A DNA stretch of 64,000 bases from the NCBI GenBank assembly GCA_963825415.1, contig CAWGTD010000006.1:434001-498000 (forward strand), written 5' to 3'. Under the pieces are notes generated by a model, which saw only the letters and a program-made list of their open reading frames with translations, did no database searches and had not been told where the DNA came from. Below, piece by piece: positions 1-7,327 of this stretch; position 1 is the first letter of the stretch, and the number at the start of each line of letters is the position of its first letter. Made by a program: the position numbers and the translations under genes. Origin of the DNA: BP-464 sp963825415 (GTDB lineage Bacteria > Actinomycetota > Thermoleophilia > Solirubrobacterales > Solirubrobacteraceae).

Positions 1-930
1 GAGAACGGCGCCGATGCGACCGCCGCCCGCGCCGGGCTCCTCGCCGCCGGCGTTTGGGGTGTTGGGCGCGTCCTGCACGCAGCACGCCTCAGCCCCGTGC
101 TCGGACTCGTCGTAGGTGACGACCAGCAGGCCGCCGTCGCGGTACGCGCGCGAGGCCTGGATCATCGGCACCCACTGGCGCAGGAAGGCGTCGATCGACG
201 CGAACCCGCCCGGGCGTCCGTCGATGCACGGCTCGTCATGGCCGTCGCTGCACAGGTCGGGGGTGATGAACACGAACTCCGGAACGCGGTCGGTGCGCAG
301 GATCGCCGGCAGACGGTCCAGCGGCACGTTCTTGTTTCCACAGTCCGGGCTGTCGATGATCGAGTGGAAGTAGACGAACGGGTTGTGCCGCGCGGCGTAC
401 TGGTCGGTCGCCTTCGCGCTCTGAGTGGTGTCGCGGCCGTTGATCGGCGGGTGGCGGCAGACCTGGGCCTCGGTGGTCGAGTTGCCCATGTCCTCCATGT
501 AGCCGCCCCAGTCCAGCCCCTTGGCGACGAGCTGGTCGGCCAGCGTCTTGACCGTCGACGGGTAGACGCAGCCGGCGCCCCCGGCCTGGCCGTCCTCGCC
601 GATCGTGCCGGGGAAGAACTCCTGGAAGACCTGGCAGTCCGACTGGGTGACCGGGTTGGGCGCCTGGCCGCTGATCATCGCGATGTAGTTGTCGAGGCTG
701 AGGTGCCCGGTCGCGTGGTACTGCGTGAGGAGCTGGCCCTGCGCGACGAGGTCGCGGCCGAGGTAGGGCGACTTGGGATCCTTGCCGAAGCTCTCCTCGA
801 AGTCCTTGTTCTCGAGGACGATCACGAAGACGTGCTTGATCGGCGGCGGGGCCGCGTGGGCGGGTGCGGCGACGGCGAGCGCCAGCGCGCTGACGGCGAG
901 CGGGAGGAAGGACAGTCGGCGGCGGCTCAT
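1..930 (-). CDS. Secreted alkaline-phosphatase-superfamily phosphoesterase (C-terminus outside window)
   Basis: The frame is open for 310 codons from an ATG at 930 to the window edge, so the C-terminus is missing. The first ~26 residues form a Sec signal peptide ending in PAHA-A. Next comes HVFVIVLEN, the metal-binding start of the phosphoesterase family (PF04185: phospholipase C / acid phosphatase-like), then GHLSLDNYIAMISG with the likely nucleophile region, FITPDLCSDGHD and LLVVTYDES. It probably hydrolyses phosphate esters outside the membrane; the substrate cannot be told. AAGGAG lies 6 nt before the start. The start overlaps the stop of the small membrane protein gene upstream (ATGA), so the two are translationally coupled. 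Confidence 0.8.
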   Translation of the reverse strand, partial: MSRRRLSFLPLAVSALALAVAAPAHAAPPPIKHVFVIVLENKDFEESFGKDPKSPYLGRDLVAQGQLLTQYHATGHLSLDNYIAMISGQAPNPVTQSDCQVFQEFFPGTIGEDGQAGGAGCVYPSTVKTLADQLVAKGLDWGGYMEDMGNSTTEAQVCRHPPINGRDTTQSAKATDQYAARHNPFVYFHSIIDSPDCGNKNVPLDRLPAILRTDRVPEFVFITPDLCSDGHDEPCIDGRPGGFASIDAFLRQWVPMIQASRAYRDGGLLVVTYDESEHGAEACCVQDAPNTPNAGGEEPGAGGGRIGAVL

Positions 931-1052
931 GGCTCCTTGCGCTGCCGCCGGCGATCGCGCCGGTGCTGGATCATCAGGAAGACGCCCAGCGCGGCGAACG
1001 GGCCCAGGTAGAGCACCGATTCGTACCAGTGGCCGAGGTGGGCGTCGATCAT
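927..1052 (-). CDS. Small single-pass membrane protein (41 aa)
   Basis: This 41-codon frame starts with ATG and begins MIDAHLGHWYESVLYLGP. A hydrophobic segment at about residues 13-28 is followed by an Arg/Lys-rich tail (RRDRRRQRKEP). That layout predicts one membrane span with the basic tail in the cytoplasm. The last codon overlaps the ATG of the secreted phosphoesterase (ATGA), which strongly suggests a real, coupled two-gene operon. Its function is unknown; short N-out membrane proteins of this kind are easily missed by gene callers. It is transcribed divergently from the thioredoxin-fold gene, with 51 bp between the starts. Confidence 0.6.
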   Translation of the reverse strand: MIDAHLGHWYESVLYLGPFAALGVFLMIQHRRDRRRQRKEP

Positions 1053-1103
1053 CGGCGCCCGAGTCTACGGACGGGCTCCGGGCACCGCGTAACGTGCCGC
1101 GCC

Positions 1104-1847
1104 GTGCGCCCCCCGGTCGACACGATCACCGCGCCGCCGTTCCCGCGCGAGCTCGAATGGGTCAACGTCGCGCCGCTGCGCATGGACCAGCAGCGCGGGC
1201 GGCCCGTGCTCGTCGAGTTCTGGGACTTCTGCAGGGTCCAGTCGCTGCGCGTGCTCCCCTACGTGCGCGGTTGGCACGAGCGCTATGCGGCCGCCGGGCT
1301 GCGCGTGATCTCGGTCCATGCCCCGGGCTTCGAGCCCTCGCGCGACGAGGCGGCCGTCCGCGCGGCGGTCGGCCGCCTGGCGATCGAGCACCCGGTGTGC
1401 CTCGACACCGAACTCGAACTCTGGTCGCTCTACGACAACGCCGGCTGGCCGGCCCGGTATCTGTTCGACGGCCGCAGCGTGCTCGTCCACTACCACTACG
1501 GAGAGGGCGCCTACGAGGAGACCGAGCGCACCATCCAGGAGCTGCTCGGCACCGAGCGCGAGCCGATGGCGCCGGCGCGCCCCGAGGACGACCCCGACGC
1601 GGTGATCGTCGTCCCCACCCCCGACCAGCCCGGGGCGTACCAGGGCCCCTACGAGGCGGGCGGCGTGTGGGCGGTGCTGTCGGGTGCCGGCGCTGTTCGC
1701 GCCGCCGGGCGCGACGTCGTCGTCGAACACCCGGGCTGCCATCCCCTGGTCGAGCACGAGCACCACACGGCCGGCGTCCTCGAGCTCGAGGTCGGCCCGG
1801 GCGTGACCTGCCACGCCACCTGCTTCACCCCGGGGCTAGCCCTGTGA
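1104..1847 (+). CDS. Thioredoxin-fold protein related to the DipZ C-terminal region, redox cysteines lost
   Basis: The protein has 247 residues; I chose the GTG start at 1104 because the conserved sequence begins just after it. Residues 35-55 read PVLVEFWDFCRVQSLRVLPY. This aligns with the DipZ-type motif WDYTCVNCIRTLPY, but the two catalytic cysteines are replaced by R44 and S47, and a lone Cys sits at 43. Residues ~60-150 keep the thioredoxin fold pattern (WSLYDNAGWPARYLFD). The last ~70 residues (EAGGVWAVLSG through HATCFTPG) resemble the carbohydrate-binding-like tail of DipZ proteins. There is no signal peptide. Thiol-disulfide exchange by the usual mechanism looks impossible, so a binding or structural role is likely. 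Confidence 0.65.
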   Translation: MRPPVDTITAPPFPRELEWVNVAPLRMDQQRGRPVLVEFWDFCRVQSLRVLPYVRGWHERYAAAGLRVISVHAPGFEPSRDEAAVRAAVGRLAIEHPVCLDTELELWSLYDNAGWPARYLFDGRSVLVHYHYGEGAYEETERTIQELLGTEREPMAPARPEDDPDAVIVVPTPDQPGAYQGPYEAGGVWAVLSGAGAVRAAGRDVVVEHPGCHPLVEHEHHTAGVLELEVGPGVTCHATCFTPGLAL

Positions 1848-2912
1848 GAAAGCCTCGGCCGGCAGGTGGCCGAGCAGCCGCCGCAGCACGGGCGCACCCT
1901 CGTCGCGCACCTCGATCGCGCCGCCCGGCCAGTAGGGCCCTTCGGCGCCGCGCCTGCCCACGAACGCCTCCGAGTAGATCCACGAACCGGCGTTGTGCAA
2001 GCGCATCGAGCCCCATGCCCACTCGCTGACGTCGTCGCCGGGCAGCGGCCCGGTGCGGTGGGTGTGGCCGAAGACGAGGTGCGCGGCCGGTATCCGCAGG
2101 CGTGCGGCGGCCTCCTTCATGCCACCGAGCCCACCGCGACGCAGGGCGTGGCCGCTGAGGTCGGCGCGCAGTGGGCCCAGGCCCGCGCGGTTGATGGCCG
2201 CGATCGCCACCGGATAGCTGCCGATCAGAGCCCGCATGCGCAGCGGCCGGCGCCCCGGCGCCCCGAGCGCCGCCCAGATGTCGGCCGCACGGCCCGCGCC
2301 GGCCGGACGGCGGCCCGGCCGCGCCCGGTGCGCGGCGGCCTCGATCCACGCGTAGATCGGGGCGAGCACCGCTTCGTAGTCGGCGGGTTCGGCGCCGAGG
2401 TCCGGCGCACCCACCAGCCGTGCCATGAGCCCCGCGCCGAGCCGCTCGAAGGTCGGCACAGTGGTGTGCAGGTCGAGGTAGTGGCCGTGCGTGGCGTAGA
2501 CGTCGTGGCGCAGGTAGATGCCCGGATAGGCGACCTCGGTGCGCGCCGGCGCGAGCAGTTCGGCGACCGCCGCCGCGCCCGGCGAGGCATCGGCCGGCGC
2601 CACGCGCTGGTCGAGCCCGAGCGTCGGCGCGTCGTCGAGCCAGGGCCGGATCAGCCCGTGGTCGTGGTTGCCCGGTACCAGCACCACCTCGCGCCCGGCC
2701 ATCGCCCTGCCGAGTGCCTGCAGCGCGGGCGCCGCGGCCTCGATCGCCGCCGACACCGGCCCGTGGCGAAGTTCGAGGACGTCGCCGAGCAGGACCAGCC
2801 GGTCGACGCCGTCGAGCGCCCCGGCCAGCGCGTCGCGAACGACGTCGCGGCGCAGGACGTCGGCACCCGACGCGAGGCCGAGGTGGAAGTCCGAGACGAC
2901 GAGGGTCCGCAT
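1836..2912 (-). CDS. Calcineurin-like metallophosphoesterase
   Basis: This 358-aa protein carries the metallophosphoesterase signature in order: DFHLG near residue 8, LLGDVLEL near 41-48, GNHDHG near 80, and HDVYATHGHYLD and FGHTHRTGP further on. These are the dinuclear metal ligands of the family (PF00149). The layout resembles UDP-2,3-diacylglucosamine hydrolase-like phosphoesterases, but no lipid A pathway is expected here, so the substrate is open. It lies 33 bp downstream of ispH in the same direction and may share its transcript. Its 3' end overlaps the end of the convergent thioredoxin-fold gene by 12 bp. Confidence 0.8.
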   Translation of the reverse strand: MRTLVVSDFHLGLASGADVLRRDVVRDALAGALDGVDRLVLLGDVLELRHGPVSAAIEAAAPALQALGRAMAGREVVLVPGNHDHGLIRPWLDDAPTLGLDQRVAPADASPGAAAVAELLAPARTEVAYPGIYLRHDVYATHGHYLDLHTTVPTFERLGAGLMARLVGAPDLGAEPADYEAVLAPIYAWIEAAAHRARPGRRPAGAGRAADIWAALGAPGRRPLRMRALIGSYPVAIAAINRAGLGPLRADLSGHALRRGGLGGMKEAAARLRIPAAHLVFGHTHRTGPLPGDDVSEWAWGSMRLHNAGSWIYSEAFVGRRGAEGPYWPGGAIEVRDEGAPVLRRLLGHLPAEAFSQG

Positions 2913-2945
2913 GCGCCGGCGGCCCGGGCTGTGGCCGGCGGCCGG

Positions 2946-3902
2946 CTACTCGCCGGCGGTGGCCATCGCGAGACGGATCGTCTTGGGCAGCATGAAGCGC
3001 ACGTCCTCCGAGACGACCTGGAACTCCTCGACCTGCTCGACGCCCTGGTCGCGGAAGAACGCCACGAGCCGCTCGACGAGCTCCTCGGGCGCGCTGGCGC
3101 CCGACGAGATGCCCACGACGCGCTTGCCTTCCAGCCACACCGGGTCGACCTGGCCGGCGTTGTCGATCAGGTGGGCCTCGGTGCCCAGCTCGCGCGAGAC
3201 CTCCACCAGGCGCTGGGAGTTCGACGAGTTCTGCGAGCCGATCACGAGCACGAGGTCGCAGTGATCGGCCATCTGCTTGACCGCGGCCTGGCGGTTGGTC
3301 GTGGCGTAACAGATGTCGTCGGTGCGCGGCCCGACGATCGCCGGGAACCGCTGGCGCAGCCGGCCGATGATCGCCGTGGTCTCGTCGACCGAAAGCGTCG
3401 TCTGCGAGACGTAGGCGACGCGCTCGGGGTCGTCGAGCACCAGGCGGTCGACGTCCTCCTCGGTCTCGACCAGGACGGTGTGCTCGGGGGCCTCGCCCAT
3501 CGTGCCCTCGACCTCCTCGTGGCCGGCGTGGCCGATGAGGACGATCGTGTAGCCCTCGCGCGCGAACTTGACGACCTCGCGGTGGACCTTGGTCACCAGC
3601 GGGCAGGTCGCGTCGATCGTCTTGAGAGAGCGCGCTTCGGCGTCGGCGTGCACGGCCGGCGAGACGCCGTGCGCCGAGAAGACCGTGATCGCGCCCTCGG
3701 GAATCTCGTCGTCGAGCTCGTCGACGAAGATCGCCCCGCGCTCGCGCAGCTGGGACACGACGTGCTTGTTGTGGACGATCTCCTTGCGGACGTACACGGG
3801 AGCACCGTGCAGCTCGAGCGCGCGCTCGACGGTCTGCACGGCCCGGTCGACGCCGGCGCAGTAGCCGCGTGGCGCTGCGAGCAGGAGTTTCTCGACGGCC
3901 AT
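2946..3902 (-). CDS. ispH: 4-hydroxy-3-methylbut-2-enyl diphosphate reductase
   Basis: IspH (LytB) is the last enzyme of the MEP isoprenoid pathway and makes IPP and DMAPP from HMBPP with a 4Fe-4S cluster. The 318-aa protein has the three cluster cysteines in their usual contexts: C15 (RGYCAGVDRA), C100 (ATCPLV) and C198 (DDICYATTNRQ). Conserved histidines are H44 (VHNKHVV) and H78 (SAHG). The length is typical. The ATG lies 2 bp after the stop of the M28 peptidase gene, so these genes form an operon with the acyl-CoA dehydrogenase upstream. Confidence 0.95.
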   Translation of the reverse strand: MAVEKLLLAAPRGYCAGVDRAVQTVERALELHGAPVYVRKEIVHNKHVVSQLRERGAIFVDELDDEIPEGAITVFSAHGVSPAVHADAEARSLKTIDATCPLVTKVHREVVKFAREGYTIVLIGHAGHEEVEGTMGEAPEHTVLVETEEDVDRLVLDDPERVAYVSQTTLSVDETTAIIGRLRQRFPAIVGPRTDDICYATTNRQAAVKQMADHCDLVLVIGSQNSSNSQRLVEVSRELGTEAHLIDNAGQVDPVWLEGKRVVGISSGASAPEELVERLVAFFRDQGVEQVEEFQVVSEDVRFMLPKTIRLAMATAGE

Positions 3903-3904
3903 CG

Positions 3905-4777
3905 CTACCTGAGTCTAGAAAGCAGCTCCAACACCGCTTCGCCGGCGGCGTCGAGGCTGCGGGCCGAGAGCTTGTCGGGCGTGTCGCCGGTGGTGTGCCA
4001 CCACGGGTAGGCGAAGTCGATCAAGTCGATCGCGGGGACTCCGGCGCGCGCGAACGGCGTGTGGTCGTCGAGGATCGGGGGCCGCGTGCGGTCGGGGAAC
4101 ACAGCGCCGACGCCGACCTTCTCCGCGGCGGCGCGCAGCCGCTGCCACAGCGCGAAATCGGACCCCGCCTCACGCGGCAGGCGCAGGCCCTTGTTGGCCA
4201 CGAAGTCGAGCAGGACCATCGCGCGAAAGCGCGCGCCGTGGCGGGCGACGTAGGCGCGGCTGCCGCGGTCGCCCTGGTTGTAGAAGTCGCCCTCCTGGCC
4301 GGCGGGCGCCTCCTCGCCGTCGAACAGGATGAAGCGCAGCGGCGGCGCGCTCGCGGGGCGCTGCGCCTTGCGGAGCACGCGCGCGAGCTCGAGCACCGCG
4401 GCGGTGCCGCCCGCTCCGTCGTTCGCCCCGACGAAGTTCGGGATGTCCTTGGTGTCGTAGTGCGCCGCCACGATCACCGGCCGCCCGCGCCCCGGGATGT
4501 CGCCGACGACGTTGAAGAGCCCGCCACCGATCGCCTCCTGGCGCCCGCGCGGCAGCCTGCGCTCGATCTGCCCGGCGAGTTTGCGCGACGCCGGCGAGCC
4601 GGCCGGCCGCGGGCCTAGCTCGACCTGGCGCAGCAGCTCGCGCCAGGCTCGGTCGCCGTCGAAGCGGTCGACTCGCGCCGCGTGTGCCGCCGGGGCGCGC
4701 GCAGGCGCCGGCCGCAGGCCGTCCGAGCCGCAGCCGAGGAGTGCCAGCGCGAGCGCCGGCGCCAGCGCCCGCTCAAT
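3905..4777 (-). CDS. M28-family zinc aminopeptidase, lipoprotein
   Basis: The catalytic core has the M28 metal-site motifs: AAHYDTKD, GANDGAGGTAAVLELA, FILFDGEEA and, near the end, WWHTTGDTPDKL. It should be a dinuclear zinc exopeptidase. The frame extends about 100 codons upstream of a GTG at 4477 and encodes a lipobox (LALLGC-GS) at the N-terminus, so the mature protein is probably lipid-anchored outside the cell. No ATG, GTG or TTG sits in the right place upstream; the frame is bounded by a stop at 4789-4787. An ATT at 4777, overlapping the end of the acyl-CoA dehydrogenase gene, or a CTG at 4765 must serve. I used 4777, which keeps a basic residue before the hydrophobic stretch. Confidence 0.75.
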   Translation of the reverse strand: MERALAPALALALLGCGSDGLRPAPARAPAAHAARVDRFDGDRAWRELLRQVELGPRPAGSPASRKLAGQIERRLPRGRQEAIGGGLFNVVGDIPGRGRPVIVAAHYDTKDIPNFVGANDGAGGTAAVLELARVLRKAQRPASAPPLRFILFDGEEAPAGQEGDFYNQGDRGSRAYVARHGARFRAMVLLDFVANKGLRLPREAGSDFALWQRLRAAAEKVGVGAVFPDRTRPPILDDHTPFARAGVPAIDLIDFAYPWWHTTGDTPDKLSARSLDAAGEAVLELLSRLR

Positions 4778-6083
4778 CGTTCGAAGTCACCGCCTCGAGG
4801 ATGTCGGCGAACTGCTCGCGGGCCCGGGCACGGGCAGTCGGCATGTGCTCGGAGGGAACGCCGTCGGCGGGGGCTTCGTAGCCGCGCAGGATCTGCCGCG
4901 CGACCGACTGGCGGTGGACCTCGTCGGGGCCGTCGTAGAACCGCGCGCCGCGCGCGAAGCGGTACATCCGCTCCAGCGGCATGTCGGTCGAATAGCCCAG
5001 CGAGCCATGGACCTGCAGCGCCCGGTCGACGACGTCGTGCAGCACCTGCGCGCCGAAGAACTTGATCAGCGCGATGTCCTGGCGCGCCGCAGAGGCACCC
5101 TTGGTGTCCATGACCCACGCCGCGTGCAGGGTCATCAGCCGCGCCGCCTGCATCTGCGCCGCCGAGTCGGCGATCCAGTTCTGGACCGTCTGCTTGTCGG
5201 CGAGCAGCGAGCCGTGCGTATGGCGCACGAGGCTGCGCTCGCAGAGCATGTCGAACGCGCGGCGCGCCTGGCCCAGCCAGCGCATGCAGTGATGGATGCG
5301 GCCGGGGCCGAGCCGGTGCTGGGAGATCAGGAACCCCTCGCCCTCCCCGCCGAGCAGGTTCGTGGCCGGCACCCTGGCGTCCTCGTAGAGGATCTCGGCG
5401 TGCCCGCCGTAGACACCGAGGTCGTGGCCCTCGGGATGCTCCATCGTCGGCACGTCGCGCAGGATGTTCACGCCGGGCGTGTCGACTCCGACGATGATCA
5501 TCGACGCGCGCTGGTGCGGCCGCGCGTCGGGATCGGTGACCGCCATGACGATCAGGAAGTCGGCGACCGAGGCGTTCGAGGAGAACCACTTGTGGCCGGT
5601 GATGACGTAGTCGTCGCCGTCACGGACCGCGCGCGTCTGCAGCTGTGTCGGATCCGAGCCTGCCGTGTGGGGCTCTGTCATCGAGAACGCCGAGCGCAGG
5701 TCGCCCGCGAGCAGCGGCTCGAGCCAGCGCTCCTTCTGCTCGGGCGTCCCGGCCAGCGCGAGGATCTCCGAGTTGCCCGAGTCCGGGGCGGCGTTGCCGA
5801 ACGCCAGCGGCGCGATCACGCACGTGCCGAGGATCTCGTGGAGCAGGCCGAGCTTGACCTGCCCGTGGCCCTGCCCGCCCAGCTCGGGCGGCAGGTGGGT
5901 CGCCCAGAGGCCGCGCTCGCGCACCTCGTCCTTCAGCGGCTCGATCGCACGGTCGAGCTGGGCGAGCTCGAGCTCGCCGCCCAGCATCAGCGCCTCCAGC
6001 GGCCACAGGCGCTCGCGGACGAACCCGTCCGCCCAGTCGAGCTGCTGCTGGTAGTCGGGATCTGTCGAGAACTCCCAGGCCAT
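4773..6083 (-). CDS. Acyl-CoA dehydrogenase
   Basis: This 436-aa flavoprotein oxidises acyl-CoA thioesters to 2-enoyl-CoA and passes electrons to ETF. FAD/substrate motifs are visible: AFSMTEPHTAGSDPTQ at about 135-150 and ITGHKWFSSNA at about 161. The C-terminal helical domain reads RFARGARFYDGPDEVHRQ. The N-terminal half begins with a helical segment rich in Trp/Leu, as in the longer, ~430-aa acyl-CoA dehydrogenases (ACAD10/11-like). GAAGGAGGCAGC precedes the ATG. It is the first gene of a leftward operon with the M28 peptidase and ispH. The acyl chain preference cannot be read from the sequence. Confidence 0.9.
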   Translation of the reverse strand: MAWEFSTDPDYQQQLDWADGFVRERLWPLEALMLGGELELAQLDRAIEPLKDEVRERGLWATHLPPELGGQGHGQVKLGLLHEILGTCVIAPLAFGNAAPDSGNSEILALAGTPEQKERWLEPLLAGDLRSAFSMTEPHTAGSDPTQLQTRAVRDGDDYVITGHKWFSSNASVADFLIVMAVTDPDARPHQRASMIIVGVDTPGVNILRDVPTMEHPEGHDLGVYGGHAEILYEDARVPATNLLGGEGEGFLISQHRLGPGRIHHCMRWLGQARRAFDMLCERSLVRHTHGSLLADKQTVQNWIADSAAQMQAARLMTLHAAWVMDTKGASAARQDIALIKFFGAQVLHDVVDRALQVHGSLGYSTDMPLERMYRFARGARFYDGPDEVHRQSVARQILRGYEAPADGVPSEHMPTARARAREQFADILEAVTSND

Positions 6084-6150
6084 GCGCTGCCTCCTTCGGT
6101 TTACCGGACTGCATCATCGAGCATCGCGTGTCTCGATAGCGTCCCGTCGC

Positions 6151-6855
6151 ATGAGCGAGCGGTGGTTCTCCGACGACGACCTGCGCGCGATGTCGCGCCC
6201 GACGATGGACCGGGCGATCGAGGCGATCGATTCCGGCGAGCTCGACGAGGCGCGGCAACTGTGCGAGGCGATGAAGCACGAGTGGCTGATGCTCCACGAC
6301 CTGATGGCCGAGTCGGTGCTCGGGTTGATCTCGTTCGTCCAGGACCGTCTCGGCGACGACGGCGTACGCGAGGCGTGGGAGGACAACATGGAGCGCGGCT
6401 GGAAGCGCCACCACGACGCGATCGGGCGACTCGACCGCAAGCACGTCGTCGAGCTGCTGGCCGCCACCTGGCGCGCGCACTCGGGCTCGGGCGTCGGCGA
6501 GCACCCCGGCGCCTTCACGATCGCCGAGGACGACGAGAAGGTGACGTTCACGATGAACCCGTGCGGCTCCGGCCAGCGCCTCGTGCGCAAGGGCCTGTAC
6601 GAGCGCAACGGCTACGGACGCACGCGCGAGGCCCACGACTGGTCCTATGGCCGCAAGGACTTCCCGCTCTACTGCACGCACTGCTCGTTCATGAACGAGG
6701 CGCTGCCGATCCAGTGGAGCGGCTTTCCGCTCTATCCCTCCGACCCGCCCGACGACTTCGATCGCGATCCCTGCACCTGGTACTGGTACAAGGACCCCGA
6801 GGCGATCCCCGAACGCCATTGGGCCCGCCACGGCGCGGTCAAGCCGGCGCACTGA
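6151..6855 (+). CDS. Uncharacterised His/Cys-containing protein (234 aa)
   Basis: I do not recognise this family. The N-terminal ~110 residues are helical and acidic (ERWFSDDDLRAMSRPTMDRA, then LCEAMKHEWLMLHDLMAES). The C-terminal half has FTMNPCGSGQRLVRKG, LYCTHCSFMNEA and PCTWYWYKDP, with scattered Cys and His that could bind a metal. There is no signal peptide or membrane segment. It is divergent from the acyl-CoA dehydrogenase (67 bp between starts) and lies 4 bp before an SRPBCC gene, so it probably heads an operon with that gene and the wax ester synthase. Confidence 0.7.
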   Translation: MSERWFSDDDLRAMSRPTMDRAIEAIDSGELDEARQLCEAMKHEWLMLHDLMAESVLGLISFVQDRLGDDGVREAWEDNMERGWKRHHDAIGRLDRKHVVELLAATWRAHSGSGVGEHPGAFTIAEDDEKVTFTMNPCGSGQRLVRKGLYERNGYGRTREAHDWSYGRKDFPLYCTHCSFMNEALPIQWSGFPLYPSDPPDDFDRDPCTWYWYKDPEAIPERHWARHGAVKPAH

Positions 6856-6859
6856 CGGC

Positions 6860-7321
6860 GTGAACGGCGATCCGATCACGGCCCGGGCGTGGGTCGCCGC
6901 CTCGCCCGAGGACCTCTACGCGCTGCTCGCCGACCTGCGCGAGCACTGGCGGCTGGCGGGCGGTTGGGTCGAGGCGCTCGCGCTCGAGGACGATCGCGGG
7001 GTCGTACGGGTGCGCGGCCCGCTCGGGCTGGCGCGCACCGTGCACACGCAGGTCGTGCAGGCCGACGAGCCGGCGCTGCTCGCCGGCGAGGCGCGGCTGG
7101 GCGCCACACGCGCCCGCGTCTGCTGGACGCTGGACGCCGACGGCCCGGGAACGTGGGTGACGCTGAGCGCCGAGCTGCTGGAGGCCGGCCTGGCCGACCG
7201 CGCGCTGCTCGCGCTCGGTGGGCGGCGATGGCTGCGCGGCCGCTTCGCGGCGACCGTCCTGCGGCTCGGCGAGAACGTCACGAAATCGTCCTCTGCGCCC
7301 CTCCGGGTCGCGGTAGGTTAG
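6860..7321 (+). CDS. SRPBCC (START/Bet v1-like) protein
   Basis: This 153-aa protein begins with a GTG 4 bp after the preceding stop. Its opening (ARAWVAASPEDLYALLADL) is the first strand and helix of the SRPBCC polyketide-cyclase fold. Strands such as RVRGPLGLARTVHTQVV and a long C-terminal helix (GGRRWLRGRFAATVLRLGENV) complete it. Such proteins bind hydrophobic ligands. It sits 6 bp before the wax ester synthase/DGAT gene, so a lipid-related ligand is plausible but not shown. Confidence 0.7.
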   Translation: MNGDPITARAWVAASPEDLYALLADLREHWRLAGGWVEALALEDDRGVVRVRGPLGLARTVHTQVVQADEPALLAGEARLGATRARVCWTLDADGPGTWVTLSAELLEAGLADRALLALGGRRWLRGRFAATVLRLGENVTKSSSAPLRVAVG

Positions 7322-7327
7322 GAGCCG

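Noticed and set aside
4497..6863. 788-codon plus-strand frame across the acyl-CoA dehydrogenase
   Set aside because: Low-complexity shadow of a clear acyl-CoA dehydrogenase on the other strand; no internal motif.
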